Position numbers and translations under genes: made by a program. 64,000 nucleotides of DNA from contig NZ_LMMO01000004.1 of NCBI RefSeq assembly GCF_001422285.1, positions 498,983 to 562,982 of the forward strand, written 5' to 3'. The notes beneath the pieces were generated by a model. That model had not been told where the DNA came from and ran no database searches. It saw only the letters and a list, made by a program, of their open reading frames with translations. Source of the stretch: Frigoribacterium sp. Leaf263. Lineage in GTDB: Bacteria; Actinomycetota; Actinomycetes; Actinomycetales; Microbacteriaceae. Positions 58,302-64,000 of this stretch are shown here, piece by piece (position 1 is the stretch's first letter; each line of letters starts with the position of its first letter).

Positions 58302-59129
58302 GTGAGCCGCACCGACGAACGTCCCCTGACGACCGGTCCCGACGGCTCGCCGCTGCCCGAGACCATGTGGCAGGTGGCCCGCCGCGGTCGATGGATCGCG
58401 ATGCTCGCCCTGTCGCTGGTCATCTCGGGCATCTTCGCCTGGCTCGGCCACTGGCAGCTCGAGCGCAGCATCGAGAGCGGTCAGGTCGCCAACCCGGAGA
58501 CCGAGACGGTCAAGGTGCTGTCCGACGTCACCGAGCCGCAGACCCCGTTCTACGACAGGGTCGGCGGTCAGATGGTCAGCGTGACGGGCGAGTTCGCGCC
58601 CGACGACTTCCGCGTGATCTCCGATCGCGTCAACGACGGCGAGCTGGGCTACTGGCTGATCGGACGCTTCGTCGACGACTCCACCGGGGCCTCGGCGGCC
58701 GTCGCCCTCGGCTGGTCGTCCGACGAGTCCGACGCGACCGAGGCCGTCTCCGACGTGCCCGTCGGCACCGAGCTGACCCTGACGGGCCGGTACTCACCGA
58801 GCGAGGCGCCCTCCGACGGCGACTTCGAGGGCGGGCGCGAGACGGTCGTGTCGCTCGCCGCCCTCGTCAACGAGTGGAGCGGCTTCGACGGCGACGTCTA
58901 CGGCGGCTACGTGGTGGCGGCCGACAGCTGGGGCGCCCTCGAGGCCATCGACTCGCCCGCCCCCGACTCCGACGTGTCGCTGAACTGGCTGAACATCTTC
59001 TACGCCATCGAGTGGGTCGTCTTCGCCGGCTTCGCGATCTTCCTCTGGTTCCGTCTCGTGCGCGACGCCTTCGAGCGCGAGATCGACGAAGCCGAAGAGG
59101 CCCGCCTCGAGGCCGACGCGACCTCCTGA
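58302..59129 (+). CDS. SURF1 family protein
   Basis: SURF1 proteins help assemble heme-copper cytochrome c oxidase. The 275-residue product has one N-terminal transmembrane segment (RWIAMLALSLVISGIFAWLGHWQLER, the SURF1 start with the W-Q-x-x-R motif), an external beta domain (QMVSVTGEFAPDDFRVIS, GYWLIGRF, LTLTGRYSPSEAPSDGDF) and a C-terminal transmembrane helix (NWLNIFYAIEWVVFAGFAIFLWFRL). The order SURF1-DUF3817-guaA is common in Microbacteriaceae and relatives. ATG 58293 is the alternative start. Confidence 0.9.
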   Translation: MSRTDERPLTTGPDGSPLPETMWQVARRGRWIAMLALSLVISGIFAWLGHWQLERSIESGQVANPETETVKVLSDVTEPQTPFYDRVGGQMVSVTGEFAPDDFRVISDRVNDGELGYWLIGRFVDDSTGASAAVALGWSSDESDATEAVSDVPVGTELTLTGRYSPSEAPSDGDFEGGRETVVSLAALVNEWSGFDGDVYGGYVVAADSWGALEAIDSPAPDSDVSLNWLNIFYAIEWVVFAGFAIFLWFRLVRDAFEREIDEAEEARLEADATS

Positions 59130-59140
59130 CCCACCCGGCC

Positions 59141-59154
59141 CCCGCCTCCTCGGC
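59141..59154 (-). repeat. Motif variant (SURF1-DUF3817 spacer)
   Basis: CCCGCCTCCTCGGC differs from the repeat at one position and sits 12 bases after the SURF1 stop. Confidence 0.45.
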
Positions 59155-59179
59155 GACTCTCGGGCCGGTCGCCCCCGAG

Positions 59180-59185
59180 TAGAAT
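59180..59185 (+). promoter_or_regulatory. -10 box for DUF3817-guaA (leaderless type)
   Basis: TAGAAT ends seven bases before ATG 59193; no ribosome-binding site. Confidence 0.55.
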
Positions 59186-59192
59186 CGACGCC

Positions 59193-59657
59193 ATGCCTCC
59201 CAAGCCCCGGCAACGCGACATCCCGAAGATCCCGGGTGCGGTGAAGTTCTATCGCATCGCGGCGTACGTCACCGGCGTGATGCTGCTGCTGCTCATCTTC
59301 GAGATGGTGTTCAAGTACACGCCTCTGCAGCTCGAGATGCAGCTCGGCGGCGAGGGCGGGTTCCTCGTCCCGAAGGACTCCATCACCACCGGGTTCAACC
59401 TGTCGACGGCGATCCTCATCGCGCACGGCTGGCTGTACGTCGTCTACCTCTTCGCCGACTTCCGCCTCTGGAGCCTGATGCGGTGGCCGTTCTCGCGGTT
59501 CCTCATCATCGCGCTCGGCGGTGTCGTGCCCCTGCTGTCGTTCTTCGTCGAGAGCCGCATGACGAAGCTGGCGCTGCGCGAGCACGCCGCACTCGTGGCC
59601 GACGCGCCGAACAGACCCGACCAGACCACCCCGAAGCCCCAGGGAGCATCCGCGTGA
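59193..59657 (+). CDS. DUF3817 integral membrane protein
   Basis: The 154-residue protein has three transmembrane helices. The family pattern is visible: [50 protein letters not shown], and [19 protein letters not shown] short Pro/Gln tail ends it. DUF3817 proteins are actinobacterial and uncharacterised; some lie next to respiratory or nucleotide genes, as here beside SURF1 and guaA. The stop overlaps the guaA GTG by four bases, so the two are co-translated. Confidence 0.87.
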   Translation: MPPKPRQRDIPKIPGAVKFYRIAAYVTGVMLLLLIFEMVFKYTPLQLEMQLGGEGGFLVPKDSITTGFNLSTAILIAHGWLYVVYLFADFRLWSLMRWPFSRFLIIALGGVVPLLSFFVESRMTKLALREHAALVADAPNRPDQTTPKPQGASA

Positions 59658-61240
59658 CAGAAGCCACCGAGACCGCCCAGAGCCCCGTGCTCGTCGTCGA
59701 CTTCGGGGCGCAGTACGCGCAGCTGATCGCCCGACGCGTGCGCGAGGCCAACGTCTACTCCGAGATCGTGCCGCACACGATCACCGCAGCCGAGATCGCG
59801 GCGAAGAACCCGGTCGGCATCGTGCTGAGCGGCGGACCGTCGAGCGTCTACGAAGAGGGCGCGCCCGGTCTCGACCCGGCGATCCTCGATCTCGACGTGC
59901 CCGTGCTGGGGATCTGCTACGGCTTCCAGGCGATGGCCAAGGCGCTCGGCGGCGAGGTCTCGCAGACCGGGCAGCGCGAATACGGCGCGACCGACGTCAC
60001 GCTGGTGCCGGGCGAGAGCACGCTGCTCTCGGGTCAGCCGCTCGAGCAGACCACCTGGATGAGCCACGGCGACTCCGTCTCGAAGGCCCCCGAGGGCTTC
60101 GACGTGCTCGCCTCGAGCGCGTCGACCCCCGTCGCGGCGTTCTCGAGCGACGCGCGCAAGCTGTACGGCGTGCAGTGGCACCCCGAGGTCAAGCACTCGT
60201 CGTTCGGCCAGGCCGTGCTCGAGAACTTCCTGCACCGTGCCGCGGGCATCCCCGCCGACTGGAACAGCGGCAACGTCATCGCCGAGCAGGTCGCGCGCAT
60301 CCGCGCCCAGGTCGGCGACTCGCGCGTCATCTGCGGTCTCTCGGGCGGGGTCGACTCGGCCGTCGCTGCGGCGATCGTGCACGAGGCCGTCGGCGATCAG
60401 CTGATCTGCGTCTTCGTCGACCACGGCCTCCTGCGTGCCGACGAGCGTCGCCAGGTCGAAGAGGACTACGTCGCCTCGACCGGTGTCCGCCTCGTGACGG
60501 TCGACGCCGAGCAGCAGTTCCTCGACGCGCTCGCCGGTGTCACCGACCCCGAGCAGAAGCGCAAGATCATCGGGCGCGAGTTCATCCGCAGCTTCGAGGG
60601 CGCCGCCGAGGCGCTCGTGCTCGAAGCCGCCGCCGACGGCGAGTCCGACGTGAAGTTCCTCGTGCAGGGCACGCTCTACCCCGACGTGGTCGAGAGCGGT
60701 GGAGGCACGGGTACGGCGAACATCAAGAGTCACCACAACGTCGGGGGGCTCCCCGAAGACCTGCAGTTCGAGCTCGTCGAGCCCCTCCGCACTCTGTTCA
60801 AAGACGAGGTCCGCGCCATCGGCCGCGAGCTCGGCCTGCCCGAGGTCATCGTCGGACGCCAGCCGTTCCCCGGCCCCGGTCTCGGCATCCGCATCGTCGG
60901 CGAGGTGACGCACGAGCGCCTCGAGCTGCTGCGCGCCGCCGACGCCATCGCTCGCGCCGAGCTGACGGCCGCCGGCCTCGACGACGAGATCTGGCAGTGC
61001 CCCGTCGTGCTGCTGGCCGACGTCCGCTCGGTCGGAGTCCAGGGCGACGGCCGCACCTACGGTCACCCGATCGTGCTGCGCCCGGTCTCGTCGGAAGACG
61101 CGATGACGGCCGACTGGACGCGCCTGCCGTACGACGTGCTCGCCCGCATCTCGAACCGCATCACGAACGAGGTCGCCGGGGTCAACCGCGTCGTGCTCGA
61201 CGTCACGTCGAAGCCGCCGGGGACGATCGAGTGGGAGTGA
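59654..61240 (+). CDS. guaA: GMP synthase (glutamine-hydrolysing)
   Basis: Converts XMP to GMP with glutamine and ATP. The 528-residue product has a class I glutaminase domain ([51 protein letters not shown] with nucleophile Cys, [10 protein letters not shown] with His/Glu), then the PP-loop ATP pyrophosphatase ([21 protein letters not shown]) and the dimerisation domain ending [15 protein letters not shown] 59654 overlaps the DUF3817 stop; an in-frame start 171 bp upstream lies inside that gene and is rejected. Confidence 0.97.
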   Translation: MTEATETAQSPVLVVDFGAQYAQLIARRVREANVYSEIVPHTITAAEIAAKNPVGIVLSGGPSSVYEEGAPGLDPAILDLDVPVLGICYGFQAMAKALGGEVSQTGQREYGATDVTLVPGESTLLSGQPLEQTTWMSHGDSVSKAPEGFDVLASSASTPVAAFSSDARKLYGVQWHPEVKHSSFGQAVLENFLHRAAGIPADWNSGNVIAEQVARIRAQVGDSRVICGLSGGVDSAVAAAIVHEAVGDQLICVFVDHGLLRADERRQVEEDYVASTGVRLVTVDAEQQFLDALAGVTDPEQKRKIIGREFIRSFEGAAEALVLEAAADGESDVKFLVQGTLYPDVVESGGGTGTANIKSHHNVGGLPEDLQFELVEPLRTLFKDEVRAIGRELGLPEVIVGRQPFPGPGLGIRIVGEVTHERLELLRAADAIARAELTAAGLDDEIWQCPVVLLADVRSVGVQGDGRTYGHPIVLRPVSSEDAMTADWTRLPYDVLARISNRITNEVAGVNRVVLDVTSKPPGTIEWE

Positions 61241-61286
61241 CGCGCAGCGCCGCTCCCGAGATCTGACCGGTCTCCGCGACTGGTCC

Positions 61287-61322
61287 GAAGACGCCCTTCA
61301 CGGTCTCGTGAGGGGCGTCTTC
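61287..61322 (+). terminator. Terminator after guaA, related to the REP-like palindrome
   Basis: Arms 61287-61301 and 61308-61322 (10 bp perfect plus five with one wobble), loop GGTCTC, 46 bases after guaA. With its flanks (TGGTCCGAAGACGCCCTTCACGG) it looks like a diverged copy of the GTGGTCRGAAG palindrome seen at 46293-46459. Confidence 0.7.
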
Positions 61323-61347
61323 CGTCGGGCTGGGGCGCGTGCCGCTC

Positions 61348-61404
61348 TGCTCGAGTGGTCGGAACATGCTCGTCGCGGGTTCAGGAGGAGCATCTTCCGA
61401 CCAC
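61348..61404. repeat. REP-like palindrome, copy D
   Basis: After GCTCGAG, arms 61355-61374 and 61385-61404 pair with two mismatches; the outer part GTGGTCGGAA / TTCCGACCAC matches copies B and C. It lies in the convergent guaA/Bax-inhibitor spacer. Confidence 0.8.
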
Positions 61405-61465
61405 TCGATGAGCCGAGAGAGCGACGCCCGGGCTGGACTGCTCGCGCACGCCGCTCCATACGGAA

Positions 61466-61497
61466 GCGGGGCCCGCTCCTCTCGGAACGGACCCCGC
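61466..61497 (-). terminator. Terminator of the Bax-inhibitor-1 family gene
   Basis: A 10-bp stem with one wobble (61466-61475 with 61488-61497), 20 bases beyond the minus-strand stop codon. Confidence 0.65.
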
Positions 61498-61517
61498 CTC
61501 GGGTGCAGCTGTGTCGC

Positions 61518-62363
61518 CTAGTCGCTGCCTCGCAGGATCGCGAGCATGCGCAGGATCTCGACGTAGAGCCAGACGACGGTCATGACGATGCCGAAGGCCG
61601 CCGACCAGGCGTAGATGCTCGGGGCGCCGCGCTCGACGCCGGTCTTGATCTGGTCGAAGTCGAGGACGAGCGAGTACGCCGCCATCAGCACGACGAGGAT
61701 GCCCAGGATGAACCCGATCGGAATGCCGGCGATGTCGCCGCCGCGCAGACCCCACGGGTTGCTGTTCGCGCCGAAGGCCATGAGGCCGAGGTTCAGCAGC
61801 GAGAAGACGCCGTAGCCGATCATGCCGATCAGGAAGATCTTGGTGGCGCGCTTGGAGGCGCGCACCTTGCCGCTCTTGAAGAGCAGGAGCGTCACGACGA
61901 AGACGGCGGCCGTTCCGAGGAGGGCCTGCGTGACGATGCCGTCCCACTGGTTCTCGAAGATCGCCGAGATGCCGCCGACGAACAGACCCTGGGCCGCCGA
62001 GTAGGCGAGCACGAGACCGGCGGAGGGCTTCTTCTTGAAGATGTTGACCAGGGCGAGCACGAAGCCCGCGATGGCGCCGACGAAGGCGAGGGCGGGGACG
62101 AACCAGCCGATCGCGGCGCCGACGAGCACGACCGCGAAGGCGATGATCGTCTTCGTGATGGTGTCTTCGTACGTCATGCGGTCGGTCTGCGACGGGCCGG
62201 CCGAGGGCTGGGTGTAGAGGTTCTGCAGCTGCTCGGCGGTCATGCCGTTGTATTCGGCGGGCCGCTGGTTCTGAGCGGCGCCGGCCTGCTGCTGCCGGAT
62301 CACAGCAGCGCCGTTCGCCGAGAAGGCCGGCGACTGACTGAAGCCGGGATTCGAGAATGCCAT
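61518..62363 (-). CDS. Bax inhibitor-1/YccA family membrane protein
   Basis: The 281-residue product has a 70-residue hydrophilic Gln/Ala/Asn-rich N-terminus (NGAAVIRQQQAGAAQNQRPA, MTAEQLQNLYTQPSAGP), then seven hydrophobic segments with the family landmarks DTITKTIIAFAVVLVGAAIGW, NIFKKKPSAGLVLAYSAAQGLFVGGIS, and the C-terminal LVLDFDQIKTGVERGAP containing the paired Asp of the BI-1 pH sensor, ending YVEILRMLAILRGSD. BI-1 homologues are H+-gated Ca2+ leak channels (BsYetJ). ATG 62363 follows ACAAGGAT. An AACCGTAACGGTT palindrome (62419-62431) upstream may be an operator. Confidence 0.9.
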   Translation of the reverse strand: MAFSNPGFSQSPAFSANGAAVIRQQQAGAAQNQRPAEYNGMTAEQLQNLYTQPSAGPSQTDRMTYEDTITKTIIAFAVVLVGAAIGWFVPALAFVGAIAGFVLALVNIFKKKPSAGLVLAYSAAQGLFVGGISAIFENQWDGIVTQALLGTAAVFVVTLLLFKSGKVRASKRATKIFLIGMIGYGVFSLLNLGLMAFGANSNPWGLRGGDIAGIPIGFILGILVVLMAAYSLVLDFDQIKTGVERGAPSIYAWSAAFGIVMTVVWLYVEILRMLAILRGSD

Positions 62364-62418
62364 CAGGATCCTTGTCTTGGTGATCGTGTCGGTCGTCGAG
62401 ACTCGTCGACCGTTGGTC

Positions 62419-62431
62419 AACCGTAACGGTT
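62419..62431. promoter_or_regulatory. Palindrome upstream of the Bax-inhibitor-1 gene
   Basis: AACCGT-A-ACGGTT is a perfect odd palindrome 56 bp before the minus-strand start, overlapping the likely promoter; a partial repeat GTTGGTCAAC adjoins it. The binding protein is unknown. Confidence 0.35.
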
Positions 62432-62540
62432 GGTCTGTCTCGGATGGCTGGGGATTCGCCTGATGAGAGCCGTATTCGCGCCAGGCGAACATGCAGTTCG
62501 TGCACTGTTCGCGTCGAGTCGGCCGTGAACCCGTCGACGA

Positions 62541-62554
62541 GCCGAGGAGGCGCG
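62541..62554 (+). repeat. GAGGAGGCGCGG motif copy before glpQ
   Basis: GCCGAGGAGGCGCG ends one base before the TACCGT -10 box, so it occupies the spacer/-35 region of the promoter. Confidence 0.65.
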
Positions 62555-62555
62555 C

Positions 62556-62561
62556 TACCGT
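62556..62561 (+). promoter_or_regulatory. -10 box for the GDPD gene (leaderless type)
   Basis: TACCGT ends six bases before GTG 62568; no ribosome-binding site. Confidence 0.45.
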
Positions 62562-62567
62562 GGCGGC

Positions 62568-63554
62568 GTGACTCCCGTCCCACAGGTCATCGCCCACCGC
62601 GGAGCCAGCGGCCACCGCCCCGAGCACTCCGAGGCCGCGTACCGCCTCGCGATCGAGCTCGGCGCCGACGCGATCGAGCCCGACATCGTCGCCAGTCGCG
62701 ACGGCGTCCTGGTGCTGCGCCACGAGAACGAGATCTCGGGCACGACGGATGTCGCCGATCACGCCGAGTTCGCCGACCGGCGGACGACGAAGCGCATCGA
62801 GGGCGCCGACGTCACCGGCTGGTTCACCGAGGACCTCACCTGGGCCGAGCTCTCGACGCTGACAGTGCGCGAGCGGCTGCCCGAGGTCCGCCCGCGCAGC
62901 GCCGAGCACGACGGGACGGGGCGCATGCTCCGTCTGTCCGATCTGGTGCGCCTCCTCGACGCCGCCGACCGGCCCGTCGGACTCGTCGCCGAGATCAAGC
63001 ACGCGACCCACTTCGAGTCGATCGGCCTGCCGCTCGACGAGCTCGTGGCCGACGAGCTGCGGAGCGTCGGCTGGGCGGGCGACGAGCGGCTGACGATCGA
63101 GAGCTTCGAGCGGACCGTGCTCGATCGGGTGCGCGCCCGGGGGATCGGGGCGCGTTACGTCTACCTGATCGAGAAGCGCGGAGCTGCGGCCGACCTCGTG
63201 GCGCGTCTCGGGTCGGCGGCTCCGAGCTACGCGTCGCAGCTCGAGGCGCCGTCGCTCGCCCGGTTCGCCGCCGAGGGGCTGCACGGCGTCAGTCTCGACA
63301 AGTCGACGCTGATCGACGCCGCCGGGTCGACCGACGCCCGCGTCGTCGATCGCGCCCAGGCCGCGGGTCTCGCGGTCTTCGCCTGGACGCTCCGGGCCGA
63401 GAACGCGTTCCTCTCGCGGGCTCACCGCGGACCGGGAGGGCGGGGCGCGCAGGGTCACTACGTCGACGAGTTCCGCGCGCTCATGGCGCTCGGTCTCGAC
63501 GGCGTCTTCGCCGATCAGCCGGAGCTCGCGATCGCGGTCCGCGACGGACTCTGA
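62568..63554 (+). CDS. Glycerophosphodiester phosphodiesterase
   Basis: Hydrolyses glycerophosphodiesters to sn-glycerol-3-phosphate plus alcohol. The 328-residue product has the GDPD TIM-barrel signatures IAHRGASGHRPEHSEAA (catalytic His and Arg), GADAIEPDIVASRDGVLVLRHENEIS (Glu, Asp, second His) and GLVAEIKHATHF (Glu/Lys); the end has GLDGVFADQPELA. No signal peptide is visible, so it is probably cytosolic. Its product could feed glpD. Confidence 0.9.
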   Translation: MTPVPQVIAHRGASGHRPEHSEAAYRLAIELGADAIEPDIVASRDGVLVLRHENEISGTTDVADHAEFADRRTTKRIEGADVTGWFTEDLTWAELSTLTVRERLPEVRPRSAEHDGTGRMLRLSDLVRLLDAADRPVGLVAEIKHATHFESIGLPLDELVADELRSVGWAGDERLTIESFERTVLDRVRARGIGARYVYLIEKRGAAADLVARLGSAAPSYASQLEAPSLARFAAEGLHGVSLDKSTLIDAAGSTDARVVDRAQAAGLAVFAWTLRAENAFLSRAHRGPGGRGAQGHYVDEFRALMALGLDGVFADQPELAIAVRDGL

Positions 63555-63575
63555 GGCGCCGATCGGAGCCGGGGA

Positions 63576-63619
63576 GCCGAGGAGGCGCGGTGCCTGACCG
63601 CGCGACCCGCGCCTCCTCG
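63576..63619 (+). terminator. Paired GAGGAGGCGCGG motif between GDPD and helicase genes
   Basis: CGAGGAGGCGCGG (63578-63590) and its perfect complement (63607-63619) form a 13-bp stem with a 16-nt loop, 23 bases after the GDPD stop. Likely terminator; second clear case of the intergenic repeat in paired form. Confidence 0.65.
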
Positions 63620-63642
63620 ATCCCACTGTCGGTGGCCCCGTT

Positions 63643-63648
63643 TAGACT
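63643..63648 (+). promoter_or_regulatory. -10 box for the helicase gene
   Basis: TAGACT ends nine bases before ATG 63658, predicting a 5' leader of only a few bases. Confidence 0.4.
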
Positions 63649-63657
63649 CTCCCCGAC

Positions 63658-64000
63658 ATGACGATCGTGCTCGACCCCTCAGACCCCACCGGCGCGTCCG
63701 GCGATCCGTTGACGGCCGGGCTCAACCCCCAGCAGAAAGAGGCGGTCGAGTACCGCGGCCAGTCGCTGCTGATCGTGGCCGGCGCCGGGTCGGGCAAGAC
63801 GAGCGTGCTCACCCGCCGCATCGCGGGTCTCATCGCGACGCGCGAGGCCTGGCCGAGCCAGATCCTCGCGATCACGTTCACGAACAAGGCCGCGGCCGAG
63901 ATGCGCGAGCGCGTCGGGCACCTGGTGGGGCAGGCCGGCGAGGGCATGTGGATCTCGACGTTCCACTCGGCGTGCGTGCGGATCCTGCGTCGCGAGGCCG
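63658..64000 (+). CDS. pcrA: UvrD/PcrA-type superfamily 1 DNA helicase (5' part, cut by window edge)
   Basis: The first 114 residues are present. After a 20-residue lead come the Q-motif [14 protein letters not shown], Walker [21 protein letters not shown], motif Ia [15 protein letters not shown] and motif Ib-like [15 protein letters not shown]. These fit the 3'-5' repair helicases UvrD/PcrA (UvrD1 type in Actinobacteria), which act in nucleotide-excision repair and replication restart. The frame is open to the edge; full length should be about 750-850 residues. Confidence 0.93.
   Translation, partial: MTIVLDPSDPTGASGDPLTAGLNPQQKEAVEYRGQSLLIVAGAGSGKTSVLTRRIAGLIATREAWPSQILAITFTNKAAAEMRERVGHLVGQAGEGMWISTFHSACVRILRREA

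Noticed and set aside
61308-62426. Plus-strand frame of 372 codons antisense to the Bax-inhibitor-1 gene
   Set aside because: Asp/Glu/Arg/Gly-rich shadow frame; the minus-strand frame has seven clear transmembrane helices.

Overview
The window reads as chromosome of a high-GC actinobacterium, most likely a Microbacteriaceae member (Curtobacterium/Frigoribacterium/Rathayibacter-like; the family is inferred from gene order and protein style, the genus is a guess). The signs are very high GC3, the S10-spc-alpha block running straight into secY-adk-map-infA-rpmJ, a SURF1 gene next to a DUF3817 gene and guaA, GuaB3 beside GuaB, CIRCE-controlled groES, many GTG starts, and several genes whose start codon lies 6-7 nt after a TANNNT -10 box (leaderless style). 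No tRNA, rRNA, insertion sequence, prophage or CRISPR array was seen.

Layout. 1-3.9 kb: end of the str operon (rpsG 3' part, fusA, tuf). 3.9-6.2 kb: a small accessory stretch with an MT0933-type antitoxin-like protein, a topoisomerase IB and a DarT-like ADP-ribosyltransferase carrying a Cys-rich N-terminus. 6.2-19.1 kb: leader plus S10/spc operons (rpsJ to rplO), secY, adk, map. 19.2-20.5 kb: an LCP cell-wall ligase on the minus strand. 20.6-23.8 kb: infA, rpmJ, rpsM, rpsK, rpoA, rplQ. 24-26.7 kb: a large secreted NucH-type nuclease. 26.8-30.3 kb: truA, rplM, rpsI, glmM. 30.3-37.5 kb: YdcF-like membrane protein, coaA (minus), glmS, acpS, two tandem alanine racemase genes, tsaE. 37.6-39.9 kb: tsaB, rimI, tsaD. 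40-41.6 kb: two DUF4190 membrane proteins, the second with an uninterrupted collagen-like (Gly-X-Y)29 tract. 41.7-44.7 kb: THUMP-like methyltransferase (minus), groES behind a two-CIRCE promoter, rarD. 44.7-51 kb: a branched-chain amino-acid ABC system, with the binding lipoprotein on plus and livHMGF on minus, converging on a 565-bp repeat-rich spacer. 51.2-64 kb: guaB, guaB3, glpD, a KhtT/KhtU-like K+/H+ antiporter pair, SURF1, DUF3817, guaA, a Bax-inhibitor-1 family protein (minus), a GDPD phosphodiesterase and the 5' end of a UvrD/PcrA helicase.

Most genes are housekeeping: translation, protein export, nucleotide, cell-wall precursor and cofactor synthesis. Operons are tightly packed, often with 4-nt start/stop overlaps. 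Two repeat families are not explained by the genes. (i) A short motif, GCCGAGGAGGCGCGG or its complement, recurs about 15-20 times, mainly between genes, and is sometimes paired head-to-head into a hairpin at an operon end. (ii) A roughly 50-bp REP-like palindrome with GTGGTCRGAAG arms lies in two convergent intergenic regions. These, the collagen-like DUF4190 protein, the LivH permease with an extra extracytoplasmic domain, and the orphan DarT-like enzyme are the most unusual items. No clearly new multi-gene system was identified.
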